In this document: positions 1-5,837 of the stretch, piece after piece | Layout of the letters: every line of letters starts with the position of its first letter | How positions within the stretch are numbered: position 1 is the stretch's first letter | From: an uncultured bacterium | Lineage (GTDB): Bacteria; Planctomycetota; Phycisphaerae; Phycisphaerales; SM1A02 | Reading direction: 5' to 3' | Assembly: GCA_903914045.1 (NCBI GenBank) | Contig: CAIWNO010000219.1 | Span: forward strand, 1 to 5,837 | Length of the DNA stretch: 5,837 bases | Made by a program: the position numbers and the translations under genes | The notes under the pieces: generated by a model | Databases searched by the model: none | What the model was told of the DNA's origin: nothing | The model's input: the letters and a program-made list of their open reading frames with translations, nothing else

Positions 1-834
1 ATCCACCAACTTCGCGCCTTCGCCGCGCACTGCCTCGCTGATCAAGTGGCGCGGAGCACCAGCCACATACAGCGTTGTTGGATGGAACTGCATGAACTCC
101 AAGTCAGTCACAGTGGCGCCGGCGCGCCACGCCATGGACACGCCATCACTGGTTGCAACTTTAGGATTGCTGGTCTCGCGAAAAATTTGACCACTGCCTC
201 CGCTGGCCAATACTGTGGCCTTGGCCCAAATCATTTGCAGTCCATGACGCGGATGCCACGTCAGCACACCCGCGGCGCGACGTTGACCTTTGCGTTGATC
301 CATTAAAATATCGATTGCAAAGCAGCGATCAAACACGCGCACGCGACGCTGCTGACGAACCTTCTCCACAAGACAGCGCGCCAACTCGACACCCGTTGCG
401 TCACCATCGCTATGAATAATTCGGTGACAATGATGACCGCCTTCAAGACCCAGCGCAGGCTGGCCGCTGTCGTCGCGATCTACGCGCATTCCCCATTGCA
501 ACAGTTGCGCAATTTCCTGCGGTCCCTCTTGCACCAAGGCGCGCACCGCATCGGGTTCGCACAAACCGGCCCCCGCCTCCAAAGTGTCTTGAATATGGGC
601 ATTTATGCTGTCTTTTGCATTCATCACCGCGGCAATTCCGCCTTGCGCCCACGACGTGTTTGATAGATCGATCGACTCCTTGGCCAACACAATCACATCG
701 CTGTGGTGCGAGGCTTCAATGGCCGCGCGCAAGCCCGCCACTCCCGTGCCCACAATTACAACATCGGTAAAAATGTGCGGCAGCAAGGCGCTGCGAAATG
801 GAATCAACATTTCTCGTTCGTGATAGGAATTCAT
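1..834 (-). CDS. nadB: L-aspartate oxidase, N-terminal part (C-terminus beyond the left edge)
   Basis: NadB is a flavoprotein that oxidises L-aspartate to iminoaspartate, the first step of de novo NAD synthesis; NadA then makes quinolinate. The frame is open for 278 codons from ATG 834-832 to the window edge, roughly half of a usual 500-550-residue NadB. Seen directly: an FAD-binding GTGVAG motif at residues 29-34 after a hydrophobic beta strand (DVVIV), WAQGGIAAV near residues 62-70, the signature EGGHHCHR at 131-138 followed by IIHSDGDATG, LASGGSGQIF near 212-221, and FMQFHPTTL (His251) followed by LISEAVRGEGA. The EGGH...DATG block and FHPT separate NadB from SdhA/FrdA; Glu131 and His251 align with E. 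coli Glu121 and His244. The later catalytic Arg and His residues lie outside the window. The start is set by its ATGA overlap with the upstream propeller gene; no Shine-Dalgarno precedes it, so translational coupling is likely. EGGHHCHR is odd, because most homologues have HSHRR or HSRRR there. Confidence 0.93.
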   Translation of the reverse strand, partial: MNSYHEREMLIPFRSALLPHIFTDVVIVGTGVAGLRAAIEASHHSDVIVLAKESIDLSNTSWAQGGIAAVMNAKDSINAHIQDTLEAGAGLCEPDAVRALVQEGPQEIAQLLQWGMRVDRDDSGQPALGLEGGHHCHRIIHSDGDATGVELARCLVEKVRQQRRVRVFDRCFAIDILMDQRKGQRRAAGVLTWHPRHGLQMIWAKATVLASGGSGQIFRETSNPKVATSDGVSMAWRAGATVTDLEFMQFHPTTLYVAGAPRHLISEAVRGEGAKLVD

Positions 835-2162
835 TTGGGTTGCGCGGTTGGAGTAGTCGCGGAATTATTAGGGGCGGTTGCTGAAGGAGTGGTTGCGCTT
901 GACGTTGGCGATTTTTCTGCCGCGGGCGCAACAAGTTCGCCCAGCAGCAAATCTTGCTGCGACATGTCCGCCAGCCACAGTTGGCTTGAGCGACCAGGTC
1001 CACGCTGACTTGTCCACATTAATAATTTTCCATCGGGACTGATCGCCGGCAAAAGATCCGCGCCGTCCGCGTACGTGACGCGGCGAGGTTGTCCAAGCGG
1101 AGCATCGCGATCACTTGGAACAGGCACGGCCAAAATTTCATAGTTGTCATGTCCAACCCGGCTTGACGCATACACAATCACTTTGCCATTGGGCGAAAAA
1201 TATGGCGCCCAATTCACGGCGCCATCATTGGTCACGGCCAGCGGTTGCCCAATTCCTGACACCGCGCCCGTGGAATCAAAGACCACGTCTGCAATGTAAA
1301 TTTGCAGCAAATTGTCGCCATTTCTGTCAGCTCGCCACACAATCTTCTTTCCGTCTGGACTAAAAAAACCGCCGCCGTCGTAGCCAGTCAGCGCGGTCAG
1401 CCGCGTGCTTTTTTTGCTGACCATATCCATGACGTACAAATCGCCGTCGCCACTTTCAAGACTTGTATACAGCAACGTGCGCCCATCGGGACTTGTTGAG
1501 CACTCCGCGGCGTACGCTTTGCCATTTCCCACAAGCGGTTTCAAACTTTCCGCCGTGATGTCCTGCACGCTTAAATCCAATTCCACCACGCGCATCTCTG
1601 GCGGAAAACTCCAGCGGTAATTTCGTGTGCCGCGTTGATAGCCCGGCGTATCTTGCTTGGCCGGCGCCGTCACCGTGCTGGCAAAAATCAACTTGTTGGG
1701 ATCGGTGGGATGAAACCAACCGCATGTATTGGCGCTGCCAATAGGACTGACACGGCGAATGTGCTTCAGGCGATAACGCCGCAGATCCGGACCAAACGAT
1801 TGCCCCTTGCCCTCGTCGCGCAATTGCGCCACATACATGCTGTAATACTCGCTTTGGGGGTTTCCCTGCGCGTCATGTTCAATGGCTTGAAAGACAATCT
1901 GCGTGGCGTCGGCATTAAAATACGCCTCACCCGCTTTCACAAAACGCTCAGCAAGAGTGAGCTGCATTTGATGCGACAAAACGCCTTCAAACTTGCGCCA
2001 ATTGGCGGGCTCATTGCGTTCGGTTGCCGCACTGTCGCTGCCGCCCTGCGTGGATTGAACCGTGGCGTCAACCTTGCCCGCGCTTACCGCGAAAGTGTGC
2101 GTCAACGCGCACACCAATAGAATGAACAATGTCATACTTTGCAAGTGTAGGGCTTGGCACAC
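831..2162 (-). CDS. Secreted TolB-like PD40 beta-propeller protein
   Basis: This 443-residue protein is predicted to be exported. It has a hydrophobic N-terminal segment (about residues 10-28) ending in a plausible type I signal peptidase site, VSA before Gly29. The mature part carries PD40/WD40-like propeller blades of the TolB type: SPDG or SPNG turns at residues 224-227, 268-271, 323-326 and 375-378, each followed by a beta strand (LLYTS, IVWRA, VIVYAS, LLMWTS). Two more degenerate blades start near residues 80 and 147. GYDGGGFFSPDGKK at 260-273 is typical of planctomycete-type members. No enzyme domain is visible, so the role is unknown; TolB-like propellers usually bind proteins or ligands in the periplasm. 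The C-terminus (about 412-443) is a low-complexity Ser/Thr/Pro/Ala tail. The start is uncertain: GTG 2162 follows a purine-rich GAAAGAAAGAGA, while ATG 2135 (Met10) gives a tighter signal peptide but has no Shine-Dalgarno. The signal peptide lacks an n-region Lys or Arg with either start. The stop overlaps nadB by 4 nt. Confidence 0.85.
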   Translation of the reverse strand: MCQALHLQSMTLFILLVCALTHTFAVSAGKVDATVQSTQGGSDSAATERNEPANWRKFEGVLSHQMQLTLAERFVKAGEAYFNADATQIVFQAIEHDAQGNPQSEYYSMYVAQLRDEGKGQSFGPDLRRYRLKHIRRVSPIGSANTCGWFHPTDPNKLIFASTVTAPAKQDTPGYQRGTRNYRWSFPPEMRVVELDLSVQDITAESLKPLVGNGKAYAAECSTSPDGRTLLYTSLESGDGDLYVMDMVSKKSTRLTALTGYDGGGFFSPDGKKIVWRADRNGDNLLQIYIADVVFDSTGAVSGIGQPLAVTNDGAVNWAPYFSPNGKVIVYASSRVGHDNYEILAVPVPSDRDAPLGQPRRVTYADGADLLPAISPDGKLLMWTSQRGPGRSSQLWLADMSQQDLLLGELVAPAAEKSPTSSATTPSATAPNNSATTPTAQPK

Positions 2163-2228
2163 TCTCTTTCTTTCAATGATTCACTTGTCAAACGCGCCAC
2201 TTCTCATGCGCGCCTAGACCGAAACACT
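2136..2228. promoter_or_regulatory. Divergent intergenic region between the propeller and rluA genes
   Basis: This region must hold the control signals for both divergent genes unless they are transcribed from further away. On the minus strand there is a perfect TTGACA at 2191-2186, but the hexamer 17 bp downstream (AAGAGA) is a poor -10. A separate TACACT at 2149-2144 ends 8 nt before ATG 2135 and could be the -10 of a nearly leaderless transcript if that ATG is the real start; it has no -35 at normal spacing. On the plus strand TTGTCA (2185-2190) has no good -10 partner. The assignment of individual elements is weak. Confidence 0.3.
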
Positions 2229-2900
2229 ATGAATCACCCACAGAATTCACATGACGGCTTTCGAGTGGTCCACGCCCAGGATGATTTTGTGGTGCTCGAC
2301 AAATCCTCCGGGTTGCTTTCGGTTCCTGGCATTGGCGCGCACAACGCGGATTGCTTGGCCACGCGCGTAGCCGCTGTTTTTCCCGGCGCGCGTAATGTGC
2401 ATCGGTTGGATCAACACACCAGTGGACTGATTGTCATGGCGCTTCACGCGCAAAGTCACCGGGAACTGAGCATGTTGTTTGAAGCGCGGCGCGTGACAAA
2501 AGCGTATCACGCCATTGCGTTTGGACATGCGCGCGCGGAATCTGGTGAAATTGATTTGCCGCTGCGCAAAGAGGCGCTTGGCAACGCGCGCCAAATTGTG
2601 TGCCATGAACTTGGCAAAGCCAGCGTGACGCGCTGGAATGTGGAGGCTTTGCTTGATCATGTTCCCGCTTCCGTTGCAACCTCACACAAGCCATGTCTGT
2701 GCACGCGGTTTCGTTTACAACCCATGACGGGTCGCAGCCATCAGTTGCGCGTGCATTTATTGGCGCTTGGCCAACCCATTCTTGGGGATGATTTGTACGC
2801 GCCCGACGAAGTCAAACGCACCGCCACGCGTTTATGTTTGCACGCCAGCGAATTGGCGTGGAACAACTACGCGTTCACCGCGGCGCACCCATTTCATTGA
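2229..2900 (+). CDS. rluA: RluA-family pseudouridine synthase (23S rRNA/tRNA type)
   Basis: This enzyme isomerises uridine to pseudouridine in RNA in the cytoplasm. The 223-residue product matches the short RluA type, which has no S4 domain; E. coli RluA, about 219 residues, modifies 23S rRNA U746 and tRNA U32. Seen directly: DDFVVLDKSSGLLSVPG at residues 18-34 (the usual KPSG is KSSG here), the catalytic motif HRLDQHTSG with Asp61, then DLPL, TGRSHQLRVH and LALGQPILGDDLYA, all in the family order. The last two blocks resemble E. coli RluA more closely than RluB/E/F or TruB. Substrate specificity is inferred from similarity only. ATG 2229 is chosen because the protein then aligns from the RluA N-terminus; an upstream in-frame TTG at 2154 would add 25 unrelated residues and overlap the divergent gene. 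No clear Shine-Dalgarno is visible. The gene stands alone on its strand and ends 12 bp from the convergent cyclase gene. Confidence 0.88.
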   Translation: MNHPQNSHDGFRVVHAQDDFVVLDKSSGLLSVPGIGAHNADCLATRVAAVFPGARNVHRLDQHTSGLIVMALHAQSHRELSMLFEARRVTKAYHAIAFGHARAESGEIDLPLRKEALGNARQIVCHELGKASVTRWNVEALLDHVPASVATSHKPCLCTRFRLQPMTGRSHQLRVHLLALGQPILGDDLYAPDEVKRTATRLCLHASELAWNNYAFTAAHPFH

Positions 2901-2912
2901 TGCAATTGTAAA

Positions 2913-4967
2913 TCACTCGCCGCGCGAAGGCGCGTGGTCATGGCCACTTGCCACATCCACGCCATGCGCTTGCAAATATCTTCCCAGCGCCATCAGCGGA
3001 AAATAAAGTCGATACAAGTGATAGCGCAAATAAAATACTTTCGGAAATCCAGTGCCCGTGAATTCAGTTTCGCGCCACGATCCGGCAGGATCGCCATCTG
3101 GGTTTTTTAGCGGGTTTTGCGCGTCTTTTTCGCTTAATTGCGTTTGCGCCAACCAGGCCAAGGCGCGCGCTACATCGGGGTCATGCGCGCCATAAATCTC
3201 CTGCAAAATCATGGCGGCCCACGCGGTTTGACTGGCCGTGCTTACGCCTTGGCCCTTGAGCGATGGATCAAGATAGCTATTGGCGCTCTCGCCAAAGCTG
3301 CCATCCGGCTTTTGTACCGACTTGACCCACGCGCCGGCTTTGGCAATCCACGGTTCATCGCGCGCCACGCCACAGCGGATTGGACCAATCACCGCTTGCC
3401 ATGTTCCGTAAATATAATTCACGCCCCATCGTCCAAAGAAACAACCTTCGGGTTCCTGCTTTGACTTGATGTACTCCACAGCGCTTCGCACAGCTGGATG
3501 GTCTATGTGAATTCCATGCCAACTTAAACATTCAAGTACGCGCCCCGTAATGTCGGGACAACTTGGATCTTGAATGGCGTTGTGATCGGCGCATGGAACA
3601 TACTCATACAATTTTCTGTCCTGCGTTCGATCAAACGCCGCCCAGCCTCCATCATCATTTTGCATGGCCAACATCCATTGCACGCCGCGCATGGCCGCTG
3701 ATTCATTGGCTGGTCCACCAATGCGCTTCAAGCTCATGGCCACCATGGCGGTGTCATCCACATCTGGATACCAGGCGTTGGCGTACTCAAAAAACCAACC
3801 CGCTGGCGCCGTGCCTGGCTTGACATTTTCAGCCCAATCACCGCTAAATCTGCACTCTTTTGCGCGCAACCAATCGCCCGCATTTTCAGAGGCAACGTCG
3901 GTCACGGTGAAGCCGCAATCCGCCAGCGCGTACAACGCAATGCCCGTGTCCCACACTGGACTGAAGCACGGTTGAATACGGATGCGATCGCCCTGCTCAA
4001 TAAAAAATTCATCAAGTTCTTTTTCCGCGCGCACCACCATGGCGTCGCCGCGGCGCACGCCCAAAATGTGGAAAACAATTTGTATGTACACCATTGGCGG
4101 AAAGATGGCGCCAAGACCGCTGGTTGGCGCGGGCACATCCTGACCGCAACGAATGGCGCTCCACCGAAACGCCGCGGCGATGGCGCGCTTGCGCCAAGCA
4201 ATTCCAAAGACCGCGTGCGCCACTTTCATCGCGCGATCCGTGGCGTGGAAAAACATCCGCCAACCCAGCGGCACCTCGTGGCGCATCTTCAACCTGTGGC
4301 GCGCGCCTTCATTCACAAACAACTCATCAATGCCTTGATCCGCGCGCAACTGGCGCGTTGGCCGCAGCGTGGCCACAATGGCCAGCGGCAGCAACATAGT
4401 GCGGCTCCACGCGCTCATTTTGCTTAAGTGAAAGTAAAACCACTTGGGCGCCCACACCAGTTCCGGAGGAATCGCTGGCACCGCGTTCCACGAAATCTGC
4501 CCCAAACACGCCAGATAAAAATTGGAAAAACTATTGCAACATTCGGCGCCACCCAAGGAGCGCACCACATCGCGGGCCTTCTTCATGTGCGGCAAATCCG
4601 GCGAATCTCCAAATAATTTCAGGCAAAAATAGCCTTTCACAGTGGCGCTGACATCCACGTCGGAGCCGGGATATTGACCCCACCCACCATCGTCGCGCTG
4701 TTGATCACGAAGTTGCCGAACAATTTTTAACAACGTGTCCGCGGGGCGGCCGTCCACCATGGTCGCGTCCTCTTGCGACAAAATCCATTTCATCAGCAGG
4801 TACTCGCTTTGCAAAATGGAATCGCCCTGCAACTCCGCGCACCAATGTCCATCTGATTTCTGCAACGAGCGAAGCGCGCGGTTGGCGGCCCCGGCGCAAG
4901 CCCGCAGTGATTGCATGGCCGATGGATCGGCGCTTGCCTTTGCGCTAAGTGTTGTTGGCGAATGCAT
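2913..4967 (-). CDS. shc: Squalene-hopene cyclase
   Basis: This class II triterpene cyclase turns squalene into hopene or hopanol, the committed step to hopanoid membrane lipids, and acts as a monotopic membrane enzyme. The 684-residue product is full length for the family (about 630-720). Seen directly: the N-terminal repeat ALRSLQKSDGHWCAEL at 31-46; QQRDDGGW at 89-96; GLGAIFPPMVY; SPVWDTG at 336-342; the proton-donor motif DVDDTA at 402-407 (not the VxDCTA of oxidosqualene cyclases); QNDDGGW; FGRWGVNYIYGTW at 511-523; STASQTAW; and GTGFPKVFYLRYHLYRLYFP near the C-terminus. Phe641, Phe645, Tyr649 and Tyr652 align with cavity aromatics Phe601, Phe605, Tyr609 and Tyr612 of the Alicyclobacillus acidocaldarius enzyme. 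Two C-terminal QW repeats carry Phe (510, 558) where Trp is usual. ATG 4967 is the natural start, giving normal N-terminal length; it has no Shine-Dalgarno but has a promoter-like element just upstream. No other hopanoid gene (hpn) is in the window. Confidence 0.96.
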   Translation of the reverse strand: MHSPTTLSAKASADPSAMQSLRACAGAANRALRSLQKSDGHWCAELQGDSILQSEYLLMKWILSQEDATMVDGRPADTLLKIVRQLRDQQRDDGGWGQYPGSDVDVSATVKGYFCLKLFGDSPDLPHMKKARDVVRSLGGAECCNSFSNFYLACLGQISWNAVPAIPPELVWAPKWFYFHLSKMSAWSRTMLLPLAIVATLRPTRQLRADQGIDELFVNEGARHRLKMRHEVPLGWRMFFHATDRAMKVAHAVFGIAWRKRAIAAAFRWSAIRCGQDVPAPTSGLGAIFPPMVYIQIVFHILGVRRGDAMVVRAEKELDEFFIEQGDRIRIQPCFSPVWDTGIALYALADCGFTVTDVASENAGDWLRAKECRFSGDWAENVKPGTAPAGWFFEYANAWYPDVDDTAMVAMSLKRIGGPANESAAMRGVQWMLAMQNDDGGWAAFDRTQDRKLYEYVPCADHNAIQDPSCPDITGRVLECLSWHGIHIDHPAVRSAVEYIKSKQEPEGCFFGRWGVNYIYGTWQAVIGPIRCGVARDEPWIAKAGAWVKSVQKPDGSFGESANSYLDPSLKGQGVSTASQTAWAAMILQEIYGAHDPDVARALAWLAQTQLSEKDAQNPLKNPDGDPAGSWRETEFTGTGFPKVFYLRYHLYRLYFPLMALGRYLQAHGVDVASGHDHAPSRGE

Positions 4968-4978
4968 ACGAATTTAAA

Positions 4979-5007
4979 AGTATACCCAACGCCAAGTCGC
5001 CCACCAA
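4979..5007 (-). promoter_or_regulatory. Possible sigma70-type promoter of shc
   Basis: In the 42-bp gap upstream of shc the minus strand shows TTGGTG (5007-5002), a 17-bp spacer, and TATACT (4984-4979). The -10 matches the consensus in 5 of 6 positions and the -35 in 3 of 6. A start site about 7 nt downstream would fall near 4972, only about 5 nt before the ATG at 4967, so the transcript would be almost leaderless. This agrees with the absence of a Shine-Dalgarno (the sequence before the ATG is TTTTAAATTCGT). Read-through from the dehydrogenase gene upstream remains possible. Confidence 0.4.
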
Positions 5008-5009
5008 CA

Positions 5010-5837
5010 CTACAAAGCGTCGGTTTGCATCCAACATCGCTCACGCGCGCTGATGATTGCGGCTTCCAGAACTTGTTGAGTTCTATACGCGTCCACAAAA
5101 TCCGCCAGCGGTTGCGCGGGCTCGCCCCCCGCCAACACCGCGCATATATCCGCGGCCATGCTTATGAATTGATGCTCGTAGCCAAGCACATGTCCAGGCG
5201 GCCAAAAATGTCCAACGTATGGATGCGTTGGCTCCGTGCACAAAATGGTGCTCCACCCTTGCTCGCGCGCGGGCAGCGTGTCGTCCCACCATTGCAATTC
5301 ATTCATGCGCTCAAAATTAAATTTCACGCTGCCCAATTCACCATTGATCTCCATGCAATTTGCATTTTTATTTCCCGTGGCCATTCGACTGGCCTCAAAG
5401 CTGGCCACGGCGCCGTTGCGCATGCGCGCAAGAAACAAGAACGCATCATCCACGGTGCTGGCTTGTCGCTTGGCGCCTCGCTTACTTTTTTGCGAGCCCA
5501 ATCCCAAATTTTTTGAACTGGCCGTCACCGCCGCGCGCTCATGAATAAATTGCGCCTCCATGGCGCCGCATACTTGCACAATTTCATCGCCCGTCACAAA
5601 CCTGGCCATGTCAATACTGTGCGCGTTCAAATCTCCATGCGCGCCGCTGCCCGCAAGTTTTGAATCAAACCGCCACGAATGCGGCGTGCTGGCGCGTCCC
5701 CAATCTTGCAAATAGTGCGCACGAATATGGCGGATGCGTCCGAGACGACCTTGTTGAATCAACTCGCGCATCAGCGACACCGCGGGACAGCGTCGATAGT
5801 TGAACCACACAAAAGTGCGCGCCCCATTCTTGGCTTC
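5010..5837 (-). CDS. Gfo/Idh/MocA-family oxidoreductase, C-terminal part (N-terminus beyond the right edge)
   Basis: This is an NAD(P)-dependent dehydrogenase of the sugar/cyclitol family. The frame is open from the right edge to TAG 5012-5010, giving 275 residues; family members of this type have about 385-400, so roughly 115 N-terminal residues, including the Rossmann GxGxxG and the catalytic EKP lysine, lie outside the window. Seen directly in the fragment: FNYRRCPAV at 12-20, GRLGRI and YLQDW at 42-46, the active-site segment GDLNAHSIDMARF at 68-80 with Asp69 and His73, VDDAFLFLARMRNGAVASFEA at about 129-149, NGELGSVKFNFERMNEL, and a C-terminal WPPGHVLGYEH. This YLQDW type resembles levoglucosan dehydrogenase and inositol-dehydrogenase-like proteins, but the substrate cannot be told. 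A Lys/Arg/Ser-rich loop at about 104-128 is longer and more basic than the surrounding fold. A GTG at 5810 is internal and not the start. It is co-directional with shc, 42 bp upstream. Confidence 0.9.
   Translation of the reverse strand, partial: EAKNGARTFVWFNYRRCPAVSLMRELIQQGRLGRIRHIRAHYLQDWGRASTPHSWRFDSKLAGSGAHGDLNAHSIDMARFVTGDEIVQVCGAMEAQFIHERAAVTASSKNLGLGSQKSKRGAKRQASTVDDAFLFLARMRNGAVASFEASRMATGNKNANCMEINGELGSVKFNFERMNELQWWDDTLPAREQGWSTILCTEPTHPYVGHFWPPGHVLGYEHQFISMAADICAVLAGGEPAQPLADFVDAYRTQQVLEAAIISARERCWMQTDAL

Noticed and set aside
1635..2120. 161-codon plus-strand open frame antisense to the propeller gene
   Set aside because: The opposite strand has signal peptide and SPDG repeats; this frame shows no motif and is a shadow.
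2098..2135. Lipoprotein signal peptide in the propeller (LLVC)
   Set aside because: Val at -1 does not fit a canonical lipobox, and a standard VSA cleavage site follows.
2154..2228. N-terminal extension of the pseudouridine synthase from TTG 2154
   Set aside because: It adds 25 residues with no family similarity and overlaps the divergent gene; ATG 2229 aligns with the RluA N-terminus.
2921..2934. Hairpin CGCGC-GAAG-GCGCG just after the rluA stop, considered as a terminator
   Set aside because: The stem is only 5 bp, no T-run follows on either strand, and it lies inside shc codons; it is as likely chance from GCGC abundance.
3972..4427. 151-codon plus-strand open frame antisense to shc
   Set aside because: It is fully inside the well-conserved cyclase and has an arbitrary His/Arg/Ala-rich composition.
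4953..5009. Inverted repeats around the shc start (TGTTGG/CCAACA and TTGGCG/CGCCAA), considered as an operator or leader hairpin
   Set aside because: The arms are 6 bp and far apart, and part would lie upstream of the likely transcription start; no regulator site family is recognisable.
4911..5516. 201-codon plus-strand open frame covering the start of shc and part of the dehydrogenase
   Set aside because: It lies antisense to two genes with clear family motifs, has no recognisable domain or start signal, and long antisense frames are expected in this GCG/CGC-rich sequence.

Overview
The window is a densely coding stretch of a bacterial chromosome holding five protein genes, two of them cut by the window edges. 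There are no RNA genes, mobile elements, CRISPR arrays or long non-coding stretches that I can see. GC content looks to be in the mid-50s per cent by eye. The set (L-aspartate oxidase with an LIPFR..LP..FTDVVIVG N-terminus, a secreted TolB-like propeller with GYDGGGFFSPDGKK-type repeats, a YLQDW-type Gfo/Idh/MocA dehydrogenase and a squalene-hopene cyclase) fits a member of the Planctomycetota, possibly Phycisphaerae-like. That assignment rests on remembered family resemblance, not on a search.

Layout from left to right. Positions 1-834 (minus) hold the N-terminal 278 codons of nadB, whose 3' part lies outside the window. Positions 831-2162 (minus) hold a secreted PD40/TolB-like beta-propeller protein directly upstream of nadB; its stop overlaps the nadB start in an ATGA junction, so the two are almost certainly one transcript. 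A short divergent intergenic region of about 66-93 bp separates this pair from a plus-strand RluA-type pseudouridine synthase at 2229-2900. That gene converges tail to tail, with a 12-bp gap, on squalene-hopene cyclase at 2913-4967 (minus). Upstream of the cyclase, on the same strand and 42 bp away, is the C-terminal part of a Gfo/Idh/MocA sugar or polyol dehydrogenase (5010-5837), which runs off the right edge.

The genes do not form one obvious pathway. nadB starts NAD biosynthesis, shc makes hopanoid membrane lipids from squalene, rluA modifies rRNA/tRNA, the propeller is an exported protein of unknown role, and the dehydrogenase probably oxidises a sugar or cyclitol. All reading frames are intact inside the window. 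I found no convincing evidence of a new system. The items most worth a second look are the tight coupling of an exported propeller to nadB, two Trp-to-Phe changes in QW repeats of the cyclase, and start-proximal -10-like elements without Shine-Dalgarno sequences that suggest leaderless or nearly leaderless mRNAs.
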